This document shows, piece after piece, positions 23,260 through 30,303 of a DNA stretch of 30,303 bases. How positions within the stretch are numbered: position 1 is the stretch's first letter; each line of letters starts with the position of its first letter. The notes beneath the pieces were generated by a model. The model saw only the letters and a program-made list of their open reading frames with translations, searched no databases and was not told the origin of the DNA. This DNA is from Brevundimonas sp. Lineage in GTDB: Bacteria > Pseudomonadota > Alphaproteobacteria > Caulobacterales > Caulobacteraceae. A program made the translations under genes and the position numbers. The stretch lies in assembly GCF_003248455.1 (NCBI RefSeq), contig NZ_QFNM01000042.1:1-30303 (forward strand). Direction: 5' to 3'.

Positions 23260-24000
23260 TCAGGCCGGGTCCTTGTCGGGCGCCTGTTGGCCGATGCGCG
23301 GCGTGACCACCGTCACCTCCGGCTGGCTGAGGCGGGCCAGGACATCGTCGGCCGACGAATGGCCGGGCAGGATGCCGGCCTCGCGCAGCTTGGCGTCCAG
23401 GTCCGCGCCGGTGCGGCGGTCTTCCAGGGCCTGGCTGGCGTTCAGCTTCTCCTCCTGGATGGCCTGGCGCTGCTTGATGCGTTGCAGGCTGTCGGCGGCC
23501 GAGCCTATGCGCGACTGGGCGCCGGCCGAGTTCAGGGCCACGGACGTCTGGGCGCGCTGGACGGAGTCGTTGACCTTGACGATGTCGATCTCGCGACGCA
23601 GCGTCTCGATCTTCTGGTCGGTGGCGGAGATGGCGGCGCGCAGCCGCGTCTCGGCCGCCTTCATGTCCTCGATCAGGGGGCCGCGGCTGGTGATCTCGAC
23701 CTCCAGCTCGGCGATGCGGCCGGCGACCTCGCGGGCCAGGTCGGTCTTGCCCTGGCCCAGGGCGGTGCGGGCCGAGCTTTCGTATTTGGCGATCTGGTCG
23801 CGGAAGCTGGCCATTTCGTTCTCGGCCATGCGGCGGCGCGCCACCAGGCCGGCCAGATCGTCTCGGGCCTTGCCTTGAGCATTGTCGGCGTCGCGGATTT
23901 CCTGGTCGAGGATCTTCAGGGCGTTGGCGTCGACGACGCCCTGGGCCGCATCGTGGGCCGTGCCGCGGAACAGGGCGGACAGTTTTCTGAGCATGGACAT
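23260..24000 (-). CDS. yjfJ: PspA/IM30 family protein (YjfJ type)
   Basis: A 246-residue ESCRT-III-like PspA/IM30 protein expected to bind and stabilise the cytoplasmic face of the inner membrane. It begins MSMLRKLSALFRGTAHDAAQ, an amphipathic membrane-binding helix, followed by the long coiled coil typical of the family (DNAQGKARDDLAGLVARRR, then ARTALGQGKTDLAREVAGRIAEL and EIDIVKVNDSVQRAQT). The last part, LREAGILPGHSSADDVLARL, is typical of the YjfJ branch rather than E. coli PspA. The first of two ATGs at 24000 is used; a longer open frame upstream overlaps yjfI and is unlikely. It sits between yjfI (16-bp gap) and yjfC (3-bp gap). Confidence 0.93.
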   Translation of the reverse strand: MSMLRKLSALFRGTAHDAAQGVVDANALKILDQEIRDADNAQGKARDDLAGLVARRRMAENEMASFRDQIAKYESSARTALGQGKTDLAREVAGRIAELEVEITSRGPLIEDMKAAETRLRAAISATDQKIETLRREIDIVKVNDSVQRAQTSVALNSAGAQSRIGSAADSLQRIKQRQAIQEEKLNASQALEDRRTGADLDAKLREAGILPGHSSADDVLARLSQPEVTVVTPRIGQQAPDKDPA

Positions 24001-24016
24001 GGTCGGTCTTCCGGGA

Positions 24017-24700
24017 TCAGGCGGCGTCGGCGCCGAAGGTTTCACGCAATTCGGTGGCGTCGATCGCATTCTCGGCCAGGGTGCGCAGTTCGATCAGGAT
24101 GGTCTGAAGCGTCGTCTTGCAAGAGAGTTCGCCCATCAGCTCATACACGTCTTCGCCGCCGACATTGGTGATGGCGAAGTTGGACAGCGGCACTACGCGC
24201 TGGGCCTTCAGCAGGAATTCGTTGAAGGCGTGGCGGTCGGCCTGTTCCGACACGGGCCACAGCAGGACCGAACAGACGATCTGGGCGCCGCCGACGCTCA
24301 GATAGACCGGCAGGTCGCCGTATTCGTGCATGGTGGCCAGCAGCACCGGCTCGGCGCCTTCCAGCACCCGCAGGCTCATTTCGCCCTCGCGCAGCAGGGC
24401 GGACCCGTCCAGCGCCGCCTTGATGGCGGGCACGGTCCAGGGGGTTTCGATCACGGCGTCCATTTGGTGGTGGTCTCCAGGGGGGATGGCATCGGAAGCA
24501 GGTTGGCGGGGCCGGCCGGCAAGCTGCGGCCCGCGCGTGGAATCGGTGACGATGGCGCGAACGGCCGCCTTGACGTCGTCGCGGGCGGAAGCAGGCACCC
24601 AAAGCTCCAGCTTGACCAGGCCCGCCTCGCGGCGCGCCTGTCGCCACGCACGGATGCGGTCGTTGGCGGCGGAGGAGAGGGGCGGGGCGGCGGCTGGCAT
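24017..24700 (-). CDS. yjfI: DUF2170 protein (YjfI) with an N-terminal DNA-binding-like extension
   Basis: A 227-residue protein. Residues from about 80 (MDAVIETPWTVPAIKAAL) to the end form DUF2170, with YGDLPVYLSVGGAQIVCSVLLWPV, FNEFLLKAQRVVPLSNFAI and LRTLAENAIDATELRETFG, matching E. coli YjfI. Residues 1-79 are absent from the E. coli protein (133 residues, from memory). They contain RIRAWRQARREAGLVKLELWVP and then a helix, similar to short RHH/antitoxin-like proteins, and a low-complexity linker. An internal ATG at 24463 with a GGAG site upstream could yield a short DUF2170-only form. Start at 24700 is chosen over 24724, which would overlap the dyad. It is the first gene of the leftward operon. 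Confidence 0.85.
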   Translation of the reverse strand: MPAAAPPLSSAANDRIRAWRQARREAGLVKLELWVPASARDDVKAAVRAIVTDSTRGPQLAGRPRQPASDAIPPGDHHQMDAVIETPWTVPAIKAALDGSALLREGEMSLRVLEGAEPVLLATMHEYGDLPVYLSVGGAQIVCSVLLWPVSEQADRHAFNEFLLKAQRVVPLSNFAITNVGGEDVYELMGELSCKTTLQTILIELRTLAENAIDATELRETFGADAA

Positions 24701-24703
24701 GTC

Positions 24704-24722
24704 GTTACATGAAACACGTAAC
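24704..24722. promoter_or_regulatory. Dyad operator candidate between the divergent yjf operons
   Basis: GTTACATG (24704-24711) and CACGTAAC (24715-24722) are inverted repeats with one mismatch around AAA. The site starts 4 bp from the yjfI start and lies in the 138-bp region shared by the two divergent operons. This is the position expected for an operator controlling one or both promoters; the regulator is unknown, with the YjfI extension a candidate. Confidence 0.45.
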
Positions 24723-24838
24723 ATGAACGCTTGACTTAGCGCAAGATCGGACCGAATGTCGCGGCATGAACCGCCTCATTCGGTCGCATCGTCGCTGTTC
24801 GCTCGCCGTCGGCGCGCATCGGGCCTAGATAGTCGCCC

Positions 24839-25486
24839 ATGTTCAAGAAGCTTTTCGGATCGTCGGAGAAAGCGCCGCCCGCCAATCGGCTGGCGACGGT
24901 GCGCAACATCACCGTGGGCCGGACCGTGTCGCTGGACCCGCTGGCCTGGCGCCGGCTGGGCGACGAGACGCATTTCACCCTGGATCGCGACGTGCTGGAC
25001 ATCTCGGCGCAGGGGCTGGTCAGCCTGGACAGCGGCCAGTTCGTGCATCGCTTCTATACCGACGACCACGTCATGCTTCAGGCCATGAGCGACGACGAGG
25101 CGGGGCTGGAATCCTACGACTTCAGCCTCTTCACGCCCTGGACCTCGGCCTATCCGCCGGGCGAGCGCGAACGCCGCATCTGGCGCGACCGCCTGTCGGC
25201 GCCGGTGTTTCACGGCGCGGCCGAGGAGCTGCCCGACTATCCCCGCTTCTGGTTCGCCGAGAGCGACGCGATCCAGCCGCCCGTCACCCTTTGGGAGACG
25301 ATCTGGGACGACCGCGCCGCGACCACGCCCTACGCCAAAATCTTCCAGACCTGCATGCTCTATGCGCGCGAGCTGGGCGGCGGTCGCGAACTGATGCTGG
25401 CCCTGGAGCAGCAGCCCGAGGGCGGCGACACCACACACGAAATCATGATCGGCATTCCGCTGGAAATGGCCGAGTTCCGCGCCTGA
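24839..25486 (+). CDS. yjfK: DUF2491 family protein (YjfK)
   Basis: A 215-residue cytoplasmic protein of the DUF2491/YjfK family, function unknown. It begins MFKKLFGSSEKAPPANRLATVRNITVGRTVSLDPLAWRR and contains conserved-looking FTLDRDVLDISAQGLVSLD, RFYTDDHVMLQAM, LFTPWTSAYPPGERERRIWRDRL and HEIMIGIPLEMAEF. It heads the rightward half of the module, divergent from yjfI. No ribosome site precedes the ATG, but a -10-like TAGATA sits at 24826-24831, seven bases before it, so a leaderless transcript is possible (inference). The next gene follows after 25 bp. Confidence 0.92.
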   Translation: MFKKLFGSSEKAPPANRLATVRNITVGRTVSLDPLAWRRLGDETHFTLDRDVLDISAQGLVSLDSGQFVHRFYTDDHVMLQAMSDDEAGLESYDFSLFTPWTSAYPPGERERRIWRDRLSAPVFHGAAEELPDYPRFWFAESDAIQPPVTLWETIWDDRAATTPYAKIFQTCMLYARELGGGRELMLALEQQPEGGDTTHEIMIGIPLEMAEFRA

Positions 25487-25511
25487 ACGCGCAATCCGAG
25501 GGGCAAGACCG

Positions 25512-25925
25512 ATGTTCGACTGGTTCATTTTTCAGCAGGGGGCGATCGCCTTCCTGATCGCCTTCGTCCTGGCGGGCGCGTTCACCCTGGCGTTCAAGCT
25601 GATCTACCAGTGGGTCACGCCCTATCACGAGCATACGTTGATCCGCGAAGGCAACACGGCCGCCGCCATTGCGCTGGGCGGCGCCCTGATCGGCTATGTC
25701 CTGCCGCTGGCCTCGGCCTTGTCGCATACGGTCAGCCTGATGGAGTTCGCCGCCTGGGCCCTGCTGGCCGGGGTGATCCAGATCGTCGTCTTCGTCGCCA
25801 TCAGCCGCATGGCCTTCCGCAATCTGGTCGTCCGCATCGAGGCGGGCGAGATCGCCGCGGCCGTCTATCTGGCCTCCATCTCCATCTGCGTCGGCCTGCT
25901 CAACGCCGCCTGCATGACGTCGTGA
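25512..25925 (+). CDS. yjfL: DUF350 membrane protein (YjfL)
   Basis: A 137-residue inner-membrane protein of the DUF350/YjfL family with about four hydrophobic segments: AIAFLIAFVLAGAFTLAFKLIY, AAAIALGGALIGYVLPLASAL, FAAWALLAGVIQIVVFVAISRM and AAVYLASISICVGLLNAACMT. The polar stretch TPYHEHTLIREGNTAAA between the first two is typical of the family. DUF350 proteins recur next to PspA, GspS-like ligases and flotillins, and are thought to be membrane components of envelope-stress systems (family context). It lies between yjfK (25 bp) and yjfM (4 bp). Confidence 0.92.
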   Translation: MFDWFIFQQGAIAFLIAFVLAGAFTLAFKLIYQWVTPYHEHTLIREGNTAAAIALGGALIGYVLPLASALSHTVSLMEFAAWALLAGVIQIVVFVAISRMAFRNLVVRIEAGEIAAAVYLASISICVGLLNAACMTS

Positions 25926-25929
25926 ACCC

Positions 25930-26550
25930 ATGACCGATCTTCCCCAGAACCTGGCCAAAACCGACACCATGCGCCGGCTGAAGCGATCGCGCGTCCTGCA
26001 CGTCAGCAGCCTGATGGCGACCGCCAGCTTCTCGCTGGCCGCCTGCGGCTCGCCCCAGCGCGTCCCGGCGCCCGAGCCCGAACCGACCCTGGCCTATCAG
26101 TCGCTGGACGAATGCAGGGCCGCCAACGACATTCCCGACAACGAATGCGACGCCGCCCTGGCCAAGGCCCAGGAAGAGGCCGCCAAGACCGCGCCGCGCT
26201 ACGCCACCCGCGAGGAGTGCGAGGGCCAGTGGGGGCCGTCCCAGTGCCAGCCGAACAATCAGGGAGGCGGCTCCTTCTTCACCCCGCTGCTGACCGGCTT
26301 CATCGTCGGCCAGATGCTGAACGGCGGCGGCTATCGCGGCGGCGGTCCGCTTTATCGCGACCGCGAGGGTCGGCTGTCGAACGGCTATGGCGGCGGCTAC
26401 GCCTACCGCGACTATCGCACCGGCAAGACCCTGACCAATGCGCGAGAGCACGGCGACGTGGCGCGCCAGGCCCCGGCGCGGGTGCAGAGCCGCACCACCG
26501 TCGTCTCGCGCGGCGGCTTCGGCGGCGGCGGGCGCGCCTATGGCGGATAG
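25930..26550 (+). CDS. yjfM: DUF1190 lipoprotein (YjfM)
   Basis: A 206-residue DUF1190 protein. The basic N-terminus (MRRLKRSRVLHVSSLM) leads into a hydrophobic stretch ending in a lipobox-like SLAAC, so it is probably a periplasmic lipoprotein. Family features follow: YQSLDECRAANDIPDNECDAALAKA, the ATREECEGQWGPSQCQ cysteine block, and a glycine/tyrosine-rich C-terminal half (FFTPLLTGFIVGQMLNGGGYRGG, then RGGFGGGGRAYGG). ATG 25930 is closest to the yjfL stop; ATG 25969 (MRRLK) is an alternative that gives a more normal signal length. Its last 11 bp overlap the flavin reductase gene in another frame. Confidence 0.9.
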   Translation: MTDLPQNLAKTDTMRRLKRSRVLHVSSLMATASFSLAACGSPQRVPAPEPEPTLAYQSLDECRAANDIPDNECDAALAKAQEEAAKTAPRYATREECEGQWGPSQCQPNNQGGGSFFTPLLTGFIVGQMLNGGGYRGGGPLYRDREGRLSNGYGGGYAYRDYRTGKTLTNAREHGDVARQAPARVQSRTTVVSRGGFGGGGRAYGG

Positions 26551-27499
26551 GGCGGCCCAGGACGTTCAGGGCTGGGGCGACCCCGAGGACCCCATCGTCC
26601 TGCTGATCGGCGCGCCCGAATCGCTGTTCGCCGACTGGCGCCGGTCGGTGCGCGCCCTGGTGGAGGCGGGACGGCGCGTCGTGGTCGCCCCCGCCGCCAG
26701 CGAGGACGAGGCCGCGGCGCTGCGACGGCTGCTGACCGACCTGCCGTCCCGGCCCGCCCTGATCTGTTCGCAGGCCGGCCTGCCGACGGTGATCCCGGCC
26801 CTGCAGGTGACGGGCCCGGCCCTGGCCAGCGGCCTGGTGGTCGTGACGTCCGACCCGCCCTCCCACGCGGACGCCGAAGCCCGGCCCGAGCTGGCGGCCC
26901 TGGACCTGCCGCTGCTGACGGCGGCCCGGCGAGACGACCCGGACCAGGCCGAGGCCGAGAACGCCGCAATCCTGGGCTTTCTGGAGCGCCAGGCCCCGCG
27001 CGAGGCCCTGCATTACCTGGCCGGCTCCGACCCCCGCACCCTGCGCGACGCCCTGGGCTGTTTCGCGACCGGGGTGACGGTGGTGACGACGCGGGATCAG
27101 ACGGGCCAGCCCGTCGGCCTGACCGCCAACTCCTTCTCCTCGGTGTCGCTGGACCCGCCGCTGATCCTGTTCTGCCTGGCCCGGTCGTCCACCAACGTCG
27201 AAAGCTTCCGCCAGGCCGAACATTTCGCCATCAACGTCCTGCATATCGGCCAGCAGCCGACCTCGGGCGTCTTCGCCCGCTCGGGCGACCGCTTCCAGGA
27301 CGTGGCCTGGGAGACATGGGACACCGGCGTCCCCATCCTGTCGGGCGCCCTGGCCAGTTTCGAATGCGCCACGGACCGGATCGTCGAGGCCGGCGACCAT
27401 CTGGTCATCATCGGCCGCGTGACCCGCGCCCGGTTCGAGCCGCGTCGCGACCCGCTGCTGTATTTCCGGGGCAAGTATCGGCGGCTGCACTTCTCCTGA
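26540..27499 (+). CDS. Two-domain flavin reductase with degenerate hydrolase-like N-terminus
   Basis: A 319-residue protein. Residues about 165-319 form a complete flavin reductase-like FMN-binding domain: LGCFATGVTVVTTRDQTGQPVGLTANSFSSVSLDPPLILFCL, HFAINVLHIGQQ, FARSGDRFQ, and DHLVIIGRVTRARFEP with GKYRRLH at the end. Residues 1-155 are an extra domain with an alpha/beta-hydrolase rhythm (PIVLLIGAPESLFADWRRSVRALVEAGRRVVVAPA; then LICSQAGLP; LVVVTSDPP) but without a clear GxSxG nucleophile motif. It may be inactive. The ATG lies 11 bp inside yjfM and so is likely translated with that operon. It probably reduces free flavin or feeds a partner oxygenase; substrate unknown. Confidence 0.85.
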   Translation: MADRAAQDVQGWGDPEDPIVLLIGAPESLFADWRRSVRALVEAGRRVVVAPAASEDEAAALRRLLTDLPSRPALICSQAGLPTVIPALQVTGPALASGLVVVTSDPPSHADAEARPELAALDLPLLTAARRDDPDQAEAENAAILGFLERQAPREALHYLAGSDPRTLRDALGCFATGVTVVTTRDQTGQPVGLTANSFSSVSLDPPLILFCLARSSTNVESFRQAEHFAINVLHIGQQPTSGVFARSGDRFQDVAWETWDTGVPILSGALASFECATDRIVEAGDHLVIIGRVTRARFEPRRDPLLYFRGKYRRLHFS

Positions 27500-27544
27500 T
27501 CGCGGCGGATCGCTATCTGTCGCCGCAAACGAGAGGAAACCATC

Positions 27545-28732
27545 ATGTCGTCCGCCGATCCCGTCGTCATCGTCTCCTACGCCCGCACGCCGATGGGCGG
27601 TTTCCAGGGCGCGCTGTCCGACGCCAAGGCCACCGACCTGGGCGCCGTGGCGGTCAAGGCGGCGCTGGAGCGGGCGGGGCTGGACCCGGCCAAGGTCGAG
27701 CAGATCATCATGGGCTGCGTCCTGCCGGCGGGCCTGGGCCAGGCGCCGGCGCGTCAGGCGGGCATGGGGGCGGGCCTGCCCGTCTCGACCGAGGCGACCA
27801 CCATCAACAAGATGTGCGGCTCGGGCATGCAGGCGGCGATGATGGCGCGCGACGCCCTGGCCGCCGGTTCGGCCGACGTGATCGTGGCGGGCGGCATGGA
27901 ATCGATGACCAACGCCCCCTATCTGATGCAGAAGCACCGGGGCGGCGCGCGCATCGGCCACGACGTCATTTCCGACAGCCTGTATCTGGACGGGCTGGAG
28001 GACGCCTATGAACCCGGCAAGCTGATGGGTCAGTTCGCCGAGGACACGGCCAAGGCCTATCAGTTCACCCGCGAGCAGCAGGACGCCTATGCGACCGAAA
28101 GCGCCGGCCGGGCCAAGCGCGCCCAGGAAACGGGCGCCTTCGACGCCGAGATCGCCTCGGTCGAGGTCAAGACCCGCAAGGGCCCCGTCGCCGTCGACCG
28201 CGACGAACAGCCGACCCGGTCCGACCCCTCCAAGATACCCAATCTGAAGCCCGCCTTCGGCAAGGACGGCACGATCACCGCCGCCTCGGCCGCCTCGATC
28301 TCGGACGGCGCCGCCGCCCTGGTCATGATGCGCCAGTCCACCGCCGAGGCCCTTGGCCTGACGCCGGTCGCCCGCGTGGTCAGCCAGGCGGCCCACGCCC
28401 ACGAGCCGCACCTGTTCACCACCGCCCCCGTGTTCGCCCTGCAGAAGGCGCTGAAGAAGGCGGGCTGGAGCGCCGACGACGTCGATCTGTGGGAGGTCAA
28501 CGAGGCCTTCGCCATCGTGCCGATGATCGCCATGCAGGAACTCGGCATCCCCCACGACAAGATCAACGTCAACGGCGGCGCCTGCGCCCTGGGCCACCCG
28601 CTCGGCGCCTCCGGCGCCCGCGTCCTGACCACCCTGCTGTCCGCCCTGAAGGCCCACGGCAAGACCCGCGGCATGGCCGCCCTGTGCATCGGCGGCGGCG
28701 AAGCCACCGCGATGGGCGTGGAGTTGGTTTGA
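27545..28732 (+). CDS. Acetyl-CoA C-acetyltransferase (thiolase II)
   Basis: A 395-residue biosynthetic-type thiolase (PhaA/AtoB group) that joins or cleaves acetoacetyl-CoA. Catalytic residues are visible: Cys91 in TTINKMCGSGMQA, the His-bearing block NVNGGACALGHPLGASGAR, and the second Cys in ALCIGGGEATAMGVE. Also present are GGMESMTNAPYL, the SISDGAAALVMM block and VNEAFA. A GAGAGGAAA ribosome site precedes the ATG by five bases. It follows the flavin reductase after 45 bp and no phaB or other beta-oxidation gene is adjacent in the window, so it may serve polyhydroxybutyrate, ketone-body or amino-acid breakdown pathways. Convergent with the next gene across 27 bp. Confidence 0.95.
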   Translation: MSSADPVVIVSYARTPMGGFQGALSDAKATDLGAVAVKAALERAGLDPAKVEQIIMGCVLPAGLGQAPARQAGMGAGLPVSTEATTINKMCGSGMQAAMMARDALAAGSADVIVAGGMESMTNAPYLMQKHRGGARIGHDVISDSLYLDGLEDAYEPGKLMGQFAEDTAKAYQFTREQQDAYATESAGRAKRAQETGAFDAEIASVEVKTRKGPVAVDRDEQPTRSDPSKIPNLKPAFGKDGTITAASAASISDGAAALVMMRQSTAEALGLTPVARVVSQAAHAHEPHLFTTAPVFALQKALKKAGWSADDVDLWEVNEAFAIVPMIAMQELGIPHDKINVNGGACALGHPLGASGARVLTTLLSALKAHGKTRGMAALCIGGGEATAMGVELV

Positions 28733-28759
28733 AGGGGCCGATCAGGCTTTGGCGTCTGG

Positions 28760-29638
28760 TCAGCCCTGACCTGGGCTAGGCAAGCAAGTGGGATCGGGCG
28801 ACAGCATTTCTTCAGCCTTGAAGCCGCCCAAACCATCGTTTGTGAGCCGCAGACTGCTGCGCGCATTATAGGAGCCGCCGTTCAGGGCTGTGTCTGCAAA
28901 GCAGACGATGAAGCCTTCTGGAGTCCATCGAATAATCCGCAAACCGATGATCCAGTCGCCGGGGCGTTCCAGGGCTACGCCGTCGTCGCGGTTTACAACG
29001 CGTCCGAAGCCCAAGTTGCTGGGACGCTTCAAGCCGTCGGTTCTGGAAGGGCCAATCGAGTTGCGGAATGAGTTCAAGTCTAAGCCGCTTAAAAGCTGCA
29101 GCGGCGTCAGGTCAGCAGGCGGTGGAGGGATCAGCGGCGCCCAGCACTCAAGCAGTGCTGCGACAGTCTCGTGGCCCCACCGGGTGTAGGCTCCGCCCTT
29201 GGCCGTCAGTTCGACCCTCGCGCCATCCCGCTGAAGTGCAGTGAACGTCACCGCCGATGAAAAGCCATCCTTCATAGTGGGCCCCATCGGGATGGGATCT
29301 GATGCGACGGCCAAGGAAGGGGCCCTCAACGCCTGCCGGGCTATGCTGCCGAACGCCAGAGCGGCGTTACGAAGGGCGGGGCATTGATCTGAGGTGATGC
29401 TGTCGACTCGCCCTTCGGAGGACCTCACGGCTCGCCAGGTCCGCCCCTCTACCTCCTGCTGGGTTCGCCCGATTTGTTGGGTGTCAGGTTCAATCACGAT
29501 CTCATGCGGCAGCGTGTAATAGGGGTCGCCTGTCACCGCAATTGTAGCTAGCGCGTCCGAAGCCTGCGCCCTTACAGAGCCCACCGCGGCGATCGCCGTC
29601 GCGGCGATGACGAATGATGTGCAAATTTTGATGATCAT
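28760..29638 (-). CDS. Secreted protein of unknown function, AT-richer than its surroundings
   Basis: A 292-residue protein I do not recognise. The N-terminus MIIKICTSFVIAATAIAAVGSVRAQAS is a signal peptide with a likely cut after VRA. The mature part has no membrane segment; it contains PYYTLPHEIVIEP near residues 39-51, three cysteines in DQCPALR, LLECWAPL and IVCFADTAL, and a fourth in the C-terminal DPTCLPSPGQG, so disulphides are possible. Two sampled 60-base rows of this gene are 53 and 57 percent G+C, against 80 percent in a sampled row of the preceding thiolase gene. It uses codons such as ATT, TTG, AAG and TCA more freely. This suggests recent transfer or relaxed selection. Confidence 0.75.
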   Translation of the reverse strand: MIIKICTSFVIAATAIAAVGSVRAQASDALATIAVTGDPYYTLPHEIVIEPDTQQIGRTQQEVEGRTWRAVRSSEGRVDSITSDQCPALRNAALAFGSIARQALRAPSLAVASDPIPMGPTMKDGFSSAVTFTALQRDGARVELTAKGGAYTRWGHETVAALLECWAPLIPPPPADLTPLQLLSGLDLNSFRNSIGPSRTDGLKRPSNLGFGRVVNRDDGVALERPGDWIIGLRIIRWTPEGFIVCFADTALNGGSYNARSSLRLTNDGLGGFKAEEMLSPDPTCLPSPGQG

Positions 29639-29688
29639 GGCGCGAACGTGATCCGCATCGCTTCAATCTGCAATAGAGCGAACGATTC

Positions 29689-30303
29689 CTAAGCCGCGAA
29701 CGCCGCCCGGATCGGCTGCACCGTCTGGTCCGGGCGTTTTACCGGCAGGTCGAAGCTGACGACCGTGCCGACGCCCGGCTGGCTTTCCATGCTCAGCTGG
29801 CCGCCGTGCATTTCGATCAGGGACTTGGTCAGGGCCAGGCCCAGGCCGGTGCCCTGGGTGGTCTTGGAATGCTGGCCCTCGACCTGTTCGAAGGGGCGGG
29901 CGAGGCGCTCCAGGTCCTGGGGCGCGATGCCGATGCCGGTGTCGGCGCAGGATACGCGGATGCGATCCTCGCCCGCCGGTCCCACGAACGGTTTCAGCGA
30001 CACGACGATGGAGCCGCCCTCGGGCGTGAACTTCACGGCGTTCGAGATCAGGTTCAGCATCACCTGTTTGACGCCCCGGTGGTCGGCCTGGATGTCGGGC
30101 AGGTCGCCGGCCTCGACCGCGATCTTCAGCCCCGCCTCCTGGACCTTGCCGCGCATCAGGCGCACCGCGTCCTCGCACACCTCGCGCAAGGACACCGGCT
30201 CGCAGTGCAGGGTCATCTTGCCGGCCTCGATCTTGGCCATGTCCAGGATGTCGTTGATCAGGCTGAGCAGATGCTGGCCCGACTTCAGGATGTCGGCGGC
30301 GTA
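29689..30303 (-). CDS. Sensor histidine kinase, C-terminal part (PleC/DivJ-like), 5' end outside window
   Basis: The visible 204 residues begin within the HisKA dimerisation helix (ILKSGQHLLSLINDILDMAKIEAGKM), after the phosphorylated His, which is outside the window. The HATPase domain is complete: N box QVMLNLISNAVKF, G1 DTGIGI, F box RPFEQVEGQHS and G2 GTGLGLALTKSLIEMHGG. The TQGTGLGLALTKSL segment and the INDILDMAKIEAGK stretch resemble the PleC/DivJ group of Caulobacterales cell-cycle kinases, but the input domains needed to decide are missing. A short tail (VKRPDQTVQPIRAAFAA) follows the kinase core; no receiver domain is attached. Confidence 0.92.
   Translation of the reverse strand, partial: YAADILKSGQHLLSLINDILDMAKIEAGKMTLHCEPVSLREVCEDAVRLMRGKVQEAGLKIAVEAGDLPDIQADHRGVKQVMLNLISNAVKFTPEGGSIVVSLKPFVGPAGEDRIRVSCADTGIGIAPQDLERLARPFEQVEGQHSKTTQGTGLGLALTKSLIEMHGGQLSMESQPGVGTVVSFDLPVKRPDQTVQPIRAAFAA

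Noticed and set aside
26300..28657. A 785-codon minus-strand open frame across yjfM, flavin reductase and thiolase
   Set aside because: It spans three well-supported genes on the other strand and has low-complexity composition; treated as a shadow.

Overview
The window is high-GC (rows of about 70-80 percent G+C are common) and gene-dense. Gene content and protein style point to an alphaproteobacterium of the Caulobacterales, most like Brevundimonas. This placement is inference from memory of related proteins; no 16S or database search was possible. No rRNA, tRNA, CRISPR array, transposase or prophage gene was seen. Nearly every base from 1 to 30303 is explained by about 28 protein genes, two of them cut by the window edges.

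Region 1 (1-5225) holds thiC (cut at its 3' end) under a TPP riboswitch, a pair of conserved membrane/anchored proteins (TIGR02587/TIGR02588 type) upstream on the same strand, and a divergent nucleoside hydrolase-ribokinase pair for nucleoside/ribose salvage. Region 2 (5226-12870) holds a secreted S9 glutamyl-endopeptidase-like enzyme, a zinc alcohol dehydrogenase, a shortened hotdog thioesterase, a DUF962/Mpo1-like membrane protein, a secreted protein made of two near-identical 130-residue units, a 3D-domain protein and dusA. Two imperfect long inverted repeats of the dispersed-intergenic-repeat type lie in this half (4996-5119 and 7694-7881).

Region 3 (13002-21103) is a complete catecholate-siderophore uptake locus. 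A CirA/FepA-type TonB receptor, an exported IroE-like esterase, a Tat-type lipoprotein binding protein and a YncE-like propeller form one operon. A FecE-type ATPase and FecCD-type permease form a convergent operon. A second esterase without a signal peptide is divergent from the permease. The layout suggests one esterase acting in the periplasm and one in the cytoplasm on imported tri-catecholates. Two sites upstream of the receptor and permease share the 10-mer GTCGCATTAC and resemble Fur boxes.

Region 4 (21100-27499) is the yjfIJKLMC envelope-stress module of E. coli, here split into two divergent operons: yjfI-pspA(yjfJ)-yjfC leftward and yjfK-yjfL-yjfM rightward. Three features may extend the known system. 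YjfI carries an extra N-terminal DNA-binding-like segment with a dyad next to its start. A two-domain flavin reductase overlaps the end of yjfM by 11 bp. A secreted three-repeat protein follows yjfC. This is the best candidate for a partly undescribed system. Region 5 (27545-30303) has an acetyl-CoA acetyltransferase, an AT-richer secreted orphan that looks transferred, and the C-terminal part of a PleC/DivJ-like histidine kinase.
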